Assembly (NCBI GenBank): GCA_016869515.1
Contig: VGDZ01000020.1
Location: forward strand, 1 to 45,355
Direction of reading: 5' to 3'
DNA: 45,355 bases
Source: Alphaproteobacteria bacterium
Lineage (GTDB): Bacteria; Pseudomonadota; Alphaproteobacteria; VGDZ01
The notes beneath the pieces are model-generated. The model saw nothing but the letters and a program-made list of their open reading frames with translations, was not told the DNA's origin and made no database searches. The translations under genes were made by a program, and so were the position numbers. Numbering within the stretch: position 1 is the stretch's first letter; each line of letters opens with the position of its first letter. Below, piece after piece: positions 1 through 8,127 of this stretch.

Positions 1-1
1 C

Positions 2-34
2 GAGCACGATGCGCTGATCGCGGCGGCGGCGTGA
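2..34 (+). CDS. C-terminal end of an upstream gene (partial)
   Basis: An open frame enters from the left edge and reads EHDALIAAAA before a TGA at 32-34. That TGA overlaps the ATG of the next gene by one base, a typical translational-coupling junction. Only ten residues are visible, so the product cannot be identified from sequence. In many alphaproteobacteria the gene before scpA is nagZ (beta-N-acetylhexosaminidase), so that is a guess from gene order only. Confidence 0.45.
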   Translation, partial: EHDALIAAAA

Positions 35-729
35 TGGGTTGGCTCGACCCCTCCAGCGGGCCGCTGGGCTATGTCCTCTACCAGATTTCGACCTGGGCCT
101 TGCCGGCGGTGCTGGCGATAACCTTGCACGAGGCGGCGCACGGCCACGTCGCCGCGCTTCTGGGCGACGACACCGCCAAGCGCCTGGGCCGGGTCAGCCT
201 CAATCCGCTGCGTCACATCGACCCGTTCGGCACCGTGCTGCTGCCGGGACTGCTGATCTTCGCCGGCGCGCCGGCCTTCGGCTACGCCAAGCCGGTGCCG
301 GTCGACTACTCGCGCCTGGCGTCGCCGCGGCGCGACATGATGTGGGTGGCCTTGGCCGGACCCGCGACCAATCTAGCGCTGGCGATCGCGGCCGCGCTGG
401 GCTTTCATCTGGTCGCGGACGGGCAAGGCTGGTTTGCCGCCAACCTGGTCAACGCGCTCAGCGTCAATCTGGTGCTGGCGGTGTTCAACATGCTGCCGCT
501 GCCGCCGCTCGACGGCGGGCGCGTGGCGGTCGGCCTGCTGCCGGACGTGCTGGCCTTTCCGCTGGCGCGGTTCGAGCGCTACGGCATGCCGCTGTTGCTG
601 ATCGTCCTGTTCCTGCTGCCGGTGGCGGCGGGCCAGGCCGGCATCGCGATCGACCCGCTCGGCTGGCTGATCTGGCCGCCGGTCGACTGGCTCGGCCGGG
701 GCATTCTCGCCCTGGCGGGGCACGGCTAG
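34..729 (+). CDS. Site-2 protease family membrane metalloprotease (M50)
   Basis: A 231-residue membrane protein of the zinc-dependent site-2 protease family, which cleaves substrates inside the membrane. The HExxH zinc motif is visible as HEAAH at residues 32-36 in the first hydrophobic region. The second family motif, N-x-x-P...DG, lies near 152-161 (NMLPLPPLDGG) and supplies the third zinc ligand. No PDZ domain is present, so it belongs to the short, PDZ-less group rather than RseP. ATG at 34 overlaps the preceding stop; a GTG at 31 is an in-frame alternative. It ends four bases before scpA and is probably cotranscribed with scpAB. The substrate is unknown. Confidence 0.9.
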   Translation: MGWLDPSSGPLGYVLYQISTWALPAVLAITLHEAAHGHVAALLGDDTAKRLGRVSLNPLRHIDPFGTVLLPGLLIFAGAPAFGYAKPVPVDYSRLASPRRDMMWVALAGPATNLALAIAAALGFHLVADGQGWFAANLVNALSVNLVLAVFNMLPLPPLDGGRVAVGLLPDVLAFPLARFERYGMPLLLIVLFLLPVAAGQAGIAIDPLGWLIWPPVDWLGRGILALAGHG

Positions 730-733
730 GGCG

Positions 734-1540
734 ATGAGCGGCGAGCTCGAATTCCAGCCCGACCCGCCGCGCGGCGGCGCGGGCGATGGCGCGCTGGTGG
801 TCAGCCTCGAGGCCTTCGAGGGGCCGCTCGACCTGCTGTTGACTTTGGCGCGCGAGCAGAAAGTCGACCTGGCGCGCATCTCAATGGTGCAGCTGGCCGA
901 CCAATATCTGGCCTATGTCGCCGCCGCCAAGCGCGTCAGTCTCGACATCGCCGCCGATTATCTGGTGATGGCGGCATGGCTGGCCTACCTGAAGTCGCGC
1001 CTGCTGCTGCCGCCCGAGGAAACCCCGAGCGAGGAGCCGTCCGCGGCCGAACTGGCCGAGCGGCTCAATCTGCGGCTGCGGCTGCTGGAGGCGATGCGCG
1101 ATGCCGGCCGGCGGCTGATGGCGCTGCCGCGCCTCGGCCGCGGCGTGTTCGTCCGCGGCATGCCCGAGGGCGTGCGCGTCATCACGCGCTCGATCTTCCA
1201 GCTCGGCTATTACGATCTGCTCAAATCCTACGCCGGCTACCGCGAGCGTCTCGACGCCCATGCGCCGATCCATATGGAGCCGATCGCGCGCTTCAGCGTC
1301 GAGGATGCCCTGCACCGGCTGTCCGATCTGCTGGGCGCCGATGCGCTGCCCGACTGGACCACGCTCGAGACCTTCCTGCCGACCGACTTGGCCTCGGCGC
1401 CGCTCTATCGCAACGCGCTGGCGACGACCTTGGTCGCCAGCCTGGAGCTGGTCCGCACCGGCCGCATCGCCATCCAGCAGCCGCAGCCCTTCGGCCCGAT
1501 CTACCTCAAGCGCAAGCCGCCCGAATCCGCGACGGAATGA
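734..1540 (+). CDS. scpA: Segregation and condensation protein A (kleisin)
   Basis: A 268-residue kleisin subunit of the Smc-ScpAB condensin, which bridges Smc heads and helps compact and segregate the chromosome. The N-terminal signature FEGPLDLLLTLAREQKVDL lies near residues 30-50, followed by the helical region with AAWLAYLKSRLLLP. A charged variable middle leads to the winged-helix C-terminus (FLPTDLASAPLYRNALATT). The gene starts four bases after the protease stop and is followed four bases later by scpB, as expected for an scpAB operon. No smc gene is in the window. Confidence 0.95.
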   Translation: MSGELEFQPDPPRGGAGDGALVVSLEAFEGPLDLLLTLAREQKVDLARISMVQLADQYLAYVAAAKRVSLDIAADYLVMAAWLAYLKSRLLLPPEETPSEEPSAAELAERLNLRLRLLEAMRDAGRRLMALPRLGRGVFVRGMPEGVRVITRSIFQLGYYDLLKSYAGYRERLDAHAPIHMEPIARFSVEDALHRLSDLLGADALPDWTTLETFLPTDLASAPLYRNALATTLVASLELVRTGRIAIQQPQPFGPIYLKRKPPESATE

Positions 1541-1544
1541 AGCC

Positions 1545-2207
1545 ATGACCGACGCCCGCACGCCGCCCAGCGACCCCGCCGCGCAGTTGCGCATCGTGGA
1601 GGCGCTACTGTTCGCCGCCGCCGAGCCGCTCGACCGCGAGACCCTGGCCGCCAGCCTGCCCAAGGATGCCGATATCGACGGTCTGATCGCGCAACTGGCC
1701 GACAGCTATGCCGGGCGCGGGGTCAACCTGGTGCGGGTCGCCGGGCGCTGGCAGTTCCGCACCGCGCCCGATTTGGCTTGGCTGTTGGAGCGCCATCGCG
1801 TCGCCGAGCGTCGCCTGTCGCGGGCCGCGGTCGAGACCTTGGCGGTGATCGCCTATCACCAGCCGGTGACGCGGGCCGATGTCGAGTCCTTGCGCGGCGT
1901 CGTCACCTCGAGGGGCACCCTGGACGTGCTGCTGGAGACCGGCTGGGTGACCATCGCCGGCCGGCGCGACACGCCGGGACGGCCGGTGCTTTACGCCACC
2001 ACCGATGTGTTTCTGACCCATTTCGGCCTGGCCGACCTCAAGGACCTGCCCGGCCTGGCCGAGCTCAAGGGCAGCGGCCTGCTGCAATTGCCCAATGCCG
2101 CGAGCTGGGGCGCGCCGCTGGCCGAGGAAAAACTGCCCGAGCCGCCGGCCGAGGACGACGCCATCGAACCGCCTTTGCCGTTGGACGAACCCGACTCCAG
2201 AAGCTAG
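1545..2207 (+). CDS. scpB: Segregation and condensation protein B
   Basis: A 220-residue double winged-helix partner of ScpA in the Smc-ScpAB complex. Recognisable segments are RIVEALLFAAAEPLD near the N-terminus, ETLAVIAYHQPVTRADVESLRG in the centre, and GRPVLYATTDVFLTHFGL in the second winged helix, followed by an acidic, proline-rich tail. I chose the ATG at 1545, four bases after the scpA stop; the open frame extends further upstream but only as a shadow of scpA. Its last four bases overlap the convergent gene 2204-2656, so there is no room for an intrinsic terminator. In many relatives tatA follows directly; here about 8.9 kb intervenes. Confidence 0.95.
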   Translation: MTDARTPPSDPAAQLRIVEALLFAAAEPLDRETLAASLPKDADIDGLIAQLADSYAGRGVNLVRVAGRWQFRTAPDLAWLLERHRVAERRLSRAAVETLAVIAYHQPVTRADVESLRGVVTSRGTLDVLLETGWVTIAGRRDTPGRPVLYATTDVFLTHFGLADLKDLPGLAELKGSGLLQLPNAASWGAPLAEEKLPEPPAEDDAIEPPLPLDEPDSRS

Positions 2208-2656
2208 CGGCCGAGCCGCGCTTCGAGTCCGGCGCGGTCGGCGTATTCGGGCGTGGTGTCGGGCACACCCAGCCAATAGACCGCCAGCGCGGGCGTATCG
2301 GCCCGCAATTCGGCGTCGTCGCGATAAAGCCGCACCTCGCGGCTGGGCCAATCGGCGACGCCGGCGCGCGGGGTGTCGAGATCGGCGATGCGGTTCAACG
2401 CCTGCGGCGGCACCAGCCGGGTCCGCGCCTGGGTGAAGGGGTCGATCCCGTCCAGCGCCACGTGCCGGTATCGCCTCAGCGGATCGTGGACACGAATCAC
2501 CAACCGCGTCGCGGTCTCGTCCGGACCGCGCAGCACGCCCCAGACCAGTCGCACCTCGCTATCGGCGAAACGGTCGCTGGCGCCGTGGACGCGCTCGCCG
2601 GCCGCGGTCGCCACCGCGACCGTCGCCAGGAGCAATGCGGCAAGCGCCGTCCTCAT
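2204..2656 (-). CDS. Small exported protein of unknown function, last gene of an ABC importer operon
   Basis: A 150-residue protein with a clear N-terminal signal peptide (MRTALAALLLATVAVATAAG, cleavage probably after the AxA-type end). The mature part is soluble, mixed alpha/beta in character, with no cysteine pair or recognised motif. Its ATG overlaps the stop of the upstream ATPase gene by four bases, so it is translationally coupled to the importer operon and probably periplasmic. It overlaps scpB tail to tail by four bases. I do not recognise the family; an accessory role in the importer is inference from position only. Confidence 0.75.
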   Translation of the reverse strand: MRTALAALLLATVAVATAAGERVHGASDRFADSEVRLVWGVLRGPDETATRLVIRVHDPLRRYRHVALDGIDPFTQARTRLVPPQALNRIADLDTPRAGVADWPSREVRLYRDDAELRADTPALAVYWLGVPDTTPEYADRAGLEARLGR

Positions 2657-3732
2657 GGCAGGAAATGCAGCCCGCGCTCGGGCAGCGCAAGGCGCACCGT
2701 GCTGCCGGGGGCATGGCCGGGGCCGTCGCCGTCATAGCCCGCGACCTGAAGCACGAGATCGCCGATCTCGATCCGATATTCCGATTTCTCTCCCAGATAG
2801 GTGCGCTCGACGATCTTGGCCGCGAACGGACCGTCAGGGCCGAGGCGCGCCATTTCCGGCCGCAGGACAAGCCGCGCCGGCCCCGGCACGATCGCGCCGC
2901 TGGCGCCGGCTATGCGCAGGCGCCGACCCCAAAGCTCGATTTCGACCTCTTCGCCGCTCGCCGCCAGCACCCGCACCGGCACCAGATTGACCCGGCCGAT
3001 GAACTGGGCGACGAACTCGTCTTCCGGCCGGCGATAGAGCGCATCGGCCGTACCGAGCTGAACCAGCTTGCCCTTGTTCATCACCGCGATGCGATCCGAG
3101 ATCGCCATCGCCTCCTCCTGGTCGTGGGTGACGTAGATCGCGGTGATGCCGAGGCGCTTTTGCAGCCGCTGGATTTCGCCGCGCATCTGCACCCGCAGCT
3201 TGGCGTCGAGATTGCTAAGCGGCTCGTCGAACAGCAGCACGCGCGGCCGGAAGACGATGGCGCGGGCCAGGGCGACGCGCTGCTGCTCGCCGCCCGACAA
3301 TTGGTGCGGCATCTGCCGCTCGTAGCCGCCGAGTCCGACCAACGCCAACACCTCGCGCACGGCATCGACGATCGCGGTCTCGGGCCGACGCTGCACCCGA
3401 AGTCCATAAGCCACGTTCTCGAACACCGACAGGTGCGGAAACAAGGCGTAGCTTTGGAACACCATGCCGATGTCGCGCTGGCTGGCAAGCGCCCTGGTGA
3501 CATCGCGTTCGCCGATCAGGATGCGACCCGAATCCGGCTGCTCGAAGCCCGCGATCATGCGGAGCGTCGTGGTCTTGCCGCAGCCCGAAGGGCCAAGCAG
3601 CGTCAGCAGCTCTCCCGGCGCGACGTCCAGGTCGACCCGGTCGACGGCGTAGACCTGGCCCTTGACGCGGTGGGCGAACTGCTTGCTGACCGCCTCGACG
3701 CGGATGCCGGCGGGCGCGGGTTGGGTCGTCAT
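2653..3732 (-). CDS. ABC importer ATPase, FbpC/PotA type
   Basis: A 359-residue ATPase that powers the importer encoded just upstream in the same operon. Walker A is GPSGCGKT at 47-54, the signature is LSGGEQQRVALARA, Walker B is VLLFDEPLSNLD and the H-loop is VTHD, all in the usual order. The C-terminal third fits a regulatory TOBE domain, as in FbpC, PotA and PhnT proteins. A strong Shine-Dalgarno (GGGAGG) precedes the ATG, and only one base separates it from the permease gene. Substrate class (ferric iron, polyamine, phosphonate or sugar phosphate) cannot be told from the ATPase. Confidence 0.93.
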   Translation of the reverse strand: MTTQPAPAGIRVEAVSKQFAHRVKGQVYAVDRVDLDVAPGELLTLLGPSGCGKTTTLRMIAGFEQPDSGRILIGERDVTRALASQRDIGMVFQSYALFPHLSVFENVAYGLRVQRRPETAIVDAVREVLALVGLGGYERQMPHQLSGGEQQRVALARAIVFRPRVLLFDEPLSNLDAKLRVQMRGEIQRLQKRLGITAIYVTHDQEEAMAISDRIAVMNKGKLVQLGTADALYRRPEDEFVAQFIGRVNLVPVRVLAASGEEVEIELWGRRLRIAGASGAIVPGPARLVLRPEMARLGPDGPFAAKIVERTYLGEKSEYRIEIGDLVLQVAGYDGDGPGHAPGSTVRLALPERGLHFLP

Positions 3733-3733
3733 C

Positions 3734-5410
3734 TCACCCTCCCATCGACCCGGCCAAGGCCATGGTGCCGGGCGCCCGCAGGCGCCTGAGCAGCAGCGCG
3801 ATCAGGCCGGTGACCGCGAACACCATCGCCACCACCAGCACCGAGAACGCCGCCGCCGGTCCCAGCGCCAGCTCGGTCATGTTCTCGAGAATGCGCACCG
3901 TGATCAGCGTCCAGCCGATCGAGATCAGGAAGATGGTGGCGCTGATCGCGGTCAGCGAGCGCACGAACATGACGCCGAGGCCTGCGAAAAACGCCGGCAG
4001 CACCAGCGGCAGCGTGACGCGGCGGAAGGTCTCGAAGCTGCCCGCGCCCATGCCGGTCGACGCTTCCTCCAGGCTGGGATCGATCTGCTGCAATTGGGCG
4101 ATGGTGGCGCGGACTCCGGTCGGGGCATAGCGGAAGACGTAGCAGGCGACGATGATCGCGGCGGTGCCGGTCAGGACGATCGGCGGGTCGTTGAAGGCGA
4201 TCAGATAGCCGATGCCGACGATGGTGCCGGGCAAGGCGTAGTTCAGCATCACGGTCATTTCCAACGCATGGCGGCCGGGAAATCGCTTGCGTGTCACCAG
4301 ATAGCCGACCACCACGCCGAACAGCCCGCCCAGCGGCATGCCGATGCCGGCGATGATCAGGGTGTCGCGGATCGCCTTGAGGCCTTCGGTGAAGATGACG
4401 CGGTAATGCGCCAGGGTGAAGCTATGGTCGGCGCCGAACGCCTTGACCACCGAGGCGTAGAACAGAAGCGCGTAGAAATAGGCGATCACCACGGCCAGGG
4501 CGGAGCAAACGGCAAGCAGCGGGATCCGGGCCGCGGTCGGCAGCGGCCGCGACAGGGCGCGCGGACCGACTTTGCCGGTGACCGTGACGTAGTGCCCGCG
4601 CGCCACCCACCAGCGCTGCAGCAGATAGACCACCATCGCCGGCACCAGCAGCACGAAGGACAGCACCGCCCCGCCCTTGAAATCGAACAGGCCGGTGATC
4701 TGGAGATAGGCCTGGGTCGGCAGTACCGGAAAGTTGCTGCCGGCCAGGATCAGCGGCGTGGCGAAATCGGCCAGGGAGGCCGCGAACAGCAAAAGGAAGG
4801 CATTGGCGAAACCGGGTATGCAAAGCGGCAGCGTGACGGTGCGGAAAATCCGCCAGCCCCCGGCGCGCAAGGACGCCGCCATGTCCTCGAGATTGGGATC
4901 GATCCCCGCCAGCACCGGCTTGAGCGTCAGATAGGCCAGCGGGAAATAGGTCAGCACCTCGGACAAGAGCGTGGTCGGCAGACCATAGGCCGAGGTTCCG
5001 GTCAGGCCCAAAAGGTCGTGCGTGATCAACCCGCGCGGACCGAAGGAAAAGATGATCGCGATCGAGGTGGTGAAGGGCGGCGAGATCAGCGGCAGGAAGG
5101 CCAGTGCGTCCAACGCGCCGCGCGCCGGCGCCGACAGCTCGCAGCGTGTCGCCGCCAGCGCGAAGACGAAGCCCAGCGCCGTGCCGATGCCGCCGACCAG
5201 CGTCGCCAGGATCAGGCTGTTGAGCAGGGATTGGCGATGGATGCGCTCGCCCAGCATGGCGAACAGCGGACCCTGGCTGAGTTGGCCTTCGGCGAGAAAT
5301 GCGCGCAGCAGCAGCATGGCCAGCGGGTAGAGCACGAACAGCCCCACCCCCAGCCACAACACCCCGACCGTCGCCAGGACGGTCGGGTCGTTTCGCGGCC
5401 GCGCGTTCAA
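3734..5410 (-). CDS. ABC importer permease, fused two-domain FbpB/AfuB type
   Basis: A membrane protein of about 558 residues with two homologous permease halves, each with a cytoplasmic EAA-type loop (first near DPNLEDMAASLRAGGWRIFR, second near DPSLEEASTGMGAGSFETFR). This is the fused architecture of ferric iron, 2-aminoethylphosphonate and sugar-phosphate importers. The open frame extends to an ATG at 5482, but that would run 65 bases into the binding-protein gene and adds a non-membrane leader. I prefer the TTG at 5410, seven bases after that gene's stop; no strong Shine-Dalgarno is seen, so the start is uncertain. It is followed one base later by the ATPase gene. Confidence 0.9.
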   Translation of the reverse strand: MNARPRNDPTVLATVGVLWLGVGLFVLYPLAMLLLRAFLAEGQLSQGPLFAMLGERIHRQSLLNSLILATLVGGIGTALGFVFALAATRCELSAPARGALDALAFLPLISPPFTTSIAIIFSFGPRGLITHDLLGLTGTSAYGLPTTLLSEVLTYFPLAYLTLKPVLAGIDPNLEDMAASLRAGGWRIFRTVTLPLCIPGFANAFLLLFAASLADFATPLILAGSNFPVLPTQAYLQITGLFDFKGGAVLSFVLLVPAMVVYLLQRWWVARGHYVTVTGKVGPRALSRPLPTAARIPLLAVCSALAVVIAYFYALLFYASVVKAFGADHSFTLAHYRVIFTEGLKAIRDTLIIAGIGMPLGGLFGVVVGYLVTRKRFPGRHALEMTVMLNYALPGTIVGIGYLIAFNDPPIVLTGTAAIIVACYVFRYAPTGVRATIAQLQQIDPSLEEASTGMGAGSFETFRRVTLPLVLPAFFAGLGVMFVRSLTAISATIFLISIGWTLITVRILENMTELALGPAAAFSVLVVAMVFAVTGLIALLLRRLRAPGTMALAGSMGG

Positions 5411-5417
5411 ACCGGGA

Positions 5418-6434
5418 TCAACCGCCGGGGAGGATCTCGTTGACCCAGCGCTCGACCACGCGCTTGCGGTTGGGGCCGGCATAGGCGTCGTCGATCGGGA
5501 AGATCTTGGCGTCCTTCAACACCGCCGCCAGGCTGGGCTCGGTCGCGACCTTGGGATGAGCCGGGACGAAATTGATCTTGTGGGCGGCGAACAGCGTCTG
5601 CATCGCCGGGCTGGTGGCCCAGTCGATCAGCTTCTTGCCGGCCTCGGGGTTCTTGGCGCCCTTGATCAGGGCGATGCCCTCGGCGGCGGTGCCGATGCCT
5701 TCCTTGGGGAAGCTGATCTGGACATCGTAGCCCTTGGCCTTGGTGTCGAGCGCGTCGACGATGAAGAAGATGCCGCCGCCGGCCTGGCCGAGCCCGACCG
5801 GGAGCGTGCCGCCGCCGCCGCTCTTGGTGTAGAGCTGGATGCTCGGCCGCATCCTTTTCATGAAATCGAAGGCCTTGGCCTCGTCGCGGCCGTTGACCTC
5901 GAGGATCGAGAAGATGCGGGTCACGGCCGTGCCCGAGGTGCGGGCGTCCGCCATCTGCAGCATGTTCTTGTAGGCCGGATGCAGCAGGTCGTTCCAGGAC
6001 TGCGGCGCCTGCAGCTTGTTGTCGGCCAGGAACTTGGAATTGGTCATGAACACCAGCGGATCGTCGGCGATCGCCGTCCACATCCCGCCCGCGTCCTTGA
6101 AGCGCGCCGCCAGCTCGCCGAAGGCCGGCGGCTTGTGGGGCTGGAACACGTCCTCCTTGACGCCGGCGGCGAAGGTCTCGACCGGGCCGCCGAACAGCAC
6201 GTCGATGCGCGGATTGCCTTTTTCGGCGATCACTCGCGCCAGCGCCTCGCCCGAGGAGAAGCGGAGGAAATTGACCTTGATGCCGGACTGCTTCTCGAAC
6301 GCTTCCAGCATCGGCCGCGCCCAGTTCTCCGGCCAGATCGAATAGGCGTTGAGGGTCTGCTGCGCCTGGGCGGGCAGCGCCGCGAAGGCGGCAAGGCCGA
6401 GGCCGGCGCCGATCAGAGTCCTGCGAGCGAGCAT
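5418..6434 (-). CDS. ABC importer periplasmic binding protein (iron/phosphonate/sugar-phosphate class)
   Basis: A 338-residue extracellular solute-binding protein, first gene of the importer operon. It has an N-terminal signal with two arginines (MLARRTLIGAG...) ending near AQAQ; the paired arginines allow Tat export but the match is loose. The mature protein has the two-lobe type I layout of the FbpA/AfuA/PhnS group. I do not see the adjacent tyrosine pair that binds ferric iron in FbpA, so phosphonate or a sugar phosphate is at least as likely as iron. The start at 6434 is chosen over a longer frame because GGGAGA sits correctly before this ATG and the signal peptide begins here. Confidence 0.9.
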   Translation of the reverse strand: MLARRTLIGAGLGLAAFAALPAQAQQTLNAYSIWPENWARPMLEAFEKQSGIKVNFLRFSSGEALARVIAEKGNPRIDVLFGGPVETFAAGVKEDVFQPHKPPAFGELAARFKDAGGMWTAIADDPLVFMTNSKFLADNKLQAPQSWNDLLHPAYKNMLQMADARTSGTAVTRIFSILEVNGRDEAKAFDFMKRMRPSIQLYTKSGGGGTLPVGLGQAGGGIFFIVDALDTKAKGYDVQISFPKEGIGTAAEGIALIKGAKNPEAGKKLIDWATSPAMQTLFAAHKINFVPAHPKVATEPSLAAVLKDAKIFPIDDAYAGPNRKRVVERWVNEILPGG

Positions 6435-6483
6435 GGCGGTCTCCCTTGTTGCCGGGAAACCGTAGGCAGACCGGCCGGGCAAT

Positions 6484-7329
6484 TCAAGCCGTTCGCGCGG
6501 CGCCGATGCGTATCCCGCCCAGGGCACCCTCCGTCACCAGCCGCACCAGCAGCACATAGGAGCGGTAGAAGGCGTCGTGCCCGGCGGGCGTGCCGGCCTT
6601 CAGCGCCTCGGTCCGCAGCGCTTCGTACATCTTCAGGCGCTGGGCCAATATCGGTGCCCATTGCCGGGTCAGGTCCTCGGCGGCGACGGGCGCGAAGCCG
6701 GCGCCTTCCAACGCCACCCGGTAACTGTCCATGGTCTCGATCGGCTGCACCGCCATGCCCTGGCGCAGCAGATCGAACTCGGCCTGGCTCGGCGGACGGT
6801 GGGCGATCCAGTCGGTGAACGCCAAGCGCCCGCCCGGCCTGAGCACGCGGAACGCTTCGGCCAAGGCGCGCGCCCGTTCCGGCACGTGCAGCAACGCCTC
6901 CTGGCTGATCACCGCATCGAACGCGCCCGAAGGCAGGGCCGTCGCGCGGACATCGCCTTCGAGCACGCGCACGCGATCCGACAGCCCGACCAGGGCGGTC
7001 AGGCGGTTGGCGCCTTCGACCCGGGCCGGAGTCAATTCGATCCCGGTGACCTCGACCCCGTAGCGATGGGCGAAGTAACGCGCCGGCCCGCCCAGGCCGG
7101 CGCCGAAATCGGCAAGCTTCAGTCCGGGCGCAAGCCCGGCCAGCCGCGCCAAGGCGTCGTTGGCTTCGAGCCCGCCATAGTGGTCCTGGTCGTGGGCGAA
7201 CAGATCTTCCGGCCGCAGGCGCTCGACATGACCGCGCGCGCGCCGCAGCTTGTCGAGCACGATCGCGGCCGAAATCGGATGGCCCGAATAGAATGCGACG
7301 ACGGCGGGGTCGGCGGCGGGCGCGGACAC
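6484..7329 (-). CDS. SAM-dependent class I methyltransferase
   Basis: A 281-residue cytoplasmic methyltransferase starting with GTG. SAM-binding motif I is DFGAGLGGPARYF beginning at residue 74, with the ribose-binding acid at E98 (GIEL), motif II around DAVISQEALLHV, and the post-I segment VLRPGGRLAFTDW. The region before motif I (HDQDHYGGLEAND) resembles sarcosine/dimethylglycine-type and other small-molecule N- or C-methyltransferases. The substrate is unknown. It is separated from the importer operon by 49 bases, in the same direction, and from the divergent SGNH gene by 34 bases, so promoters for both directions must be compact. Confidence 0.87.
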   Translation of the reverse strand: MSAPAADPAVVAFYSGHPISAAIVLDKLRRARGHVERLRPEDLFAHDQDHYGGLEANDALARLAGLAPGLKLADFGAGLGGPARYFAHRYGVEVTGIELTPARVEGANRLTALVGLSDRVRVLEGDVRATALPSGAFDAVISQEALLHVPERARALAEAFRVLRPGGRLAFTDWIAHRPPSQAEFDLLRQGMAVQPIETMDSYRVALEGAGFAPVAAEDLTRQWAPILAQRLKMYEALRTEALKAGTPAGHDAFYRSYVLLVRLVTEGALGGIRIGAARTA

Positions 7330-7363
7330 GGTCGCTATATGCCATGTGTGCTATCATTCCGCC

Positions 7364-8119
7364 ATGCGGGTAGTCCTGGCGTTGCTTCTCCTCACCGTCG
7401 GATTTTCGGCTGCCGCCCAGACCGGGGCCAAGCGGCTGGGTTGCGTCACGCCGCAGGCGATGATGGAGCTGGGCGCCGACCTGCCGCAAGTGCGCCGGAC
7501 GATCGACCGGGGCGATCCGTTGACGTTGGTGGCGATCGGCTCGTCCTCGACCGCCGGGGCCGGGGCCAGCGCCGAGGATCGCACCTATCCGGCGCGGCTC
7601 GAGACTCATTTGCGCGTGCTCTATCCCGATCTTGCGGTGCGGGTGGTCAACAAGGGCGTCAACGGCGAGGAGGCACCGCAGATGATCGCGCGTTTCCAGC
7701 GCGATGTCGCCGCCGAATCGCCGGTGTTGGTGGTATGGCAAGTCGGCGCCAACGCCGTGCTGCAGTCGGATCGCATCGAACGCTACCGCGCCATCATCCG
7801 CGAGGGCGTGCGGCGGCTGAGGGATTGGGGCCACGACGTGGTCCTGATGGACCCGCAATACGCGCCCAAGATCGTCGAGGTGCCGGACCATCTCGACATG
7901 CTCAAGATCATCGCCGACGTGGCGCGGTCCGAACGGGTCGGGCGGCTGCGGCGGTTCGACATCATGCGGCATTGGCAGGAAGTGGCCGGGATGGGCCGCG
8001 CCCGCATGTTGTCCGAGGACGGGCTGCACATGACCGACGCCAGCTACGATTGCCTTGCCCGGGCGCTGGCCAAATCGATCGCGCTGGCGGTGCGCGAGAC
8101 CCATCCGATCGTGCGCTGA
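7364..8119 (+). CDS. Exported SGNH/GDSL-family hydrolase, active-site intact
   Basis: A 251-residue secreted serine esterase-like protein. A signal peptide runs from residue 1 to about 19 (MRVVLALLLLTVGFSAAAQ). Block I is GSSSTAG with the nucleophile at S61 (GxS position), block II has G102 region (KGVNG), block III is GAN with N130, and block V is D219-G-L-H222. These four residues are the full SGNH set. I chose ATG 7364 over ATG 7346 because the signal peptide starts here. Eight bases separate it from the OpgC-type acyltransferase. Likely role: removal or transfer of acyl groups on a periplasmic or surface glycan; this is inference from context. Confidence 0.87.
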   Translation: MRVVLALLLLTVGFSAAAQTGAKRLGCVTPQAMMELGADLPQVRRTIDRGDPLTLVAIGSSSTAGAGASAEDRTYPARLETHLRVLYPDLAVRVVNKGVNGEEAPQMIARFQRDVAAESPVLVVWQVGANAVLQSDRIERYRAIIREGVRRLRDWGHDVVLMDPQYAPKIVEVPDHLDMLKIIADVARSERVGRLRRFDIMRHWQEVAGMGRARMLSEDGLHMTDASYDCLARALAKSIALAVRETHPIVR

Positions 8120-8127
8120 GGCGCGCC

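Noticed and set aside
3662-5443. A 593-codon plus-strand frame opposite the permease gene
   Set aside because: Gln/Arg/Asp-rich antisense text over the membrane protein; no signal or domain.
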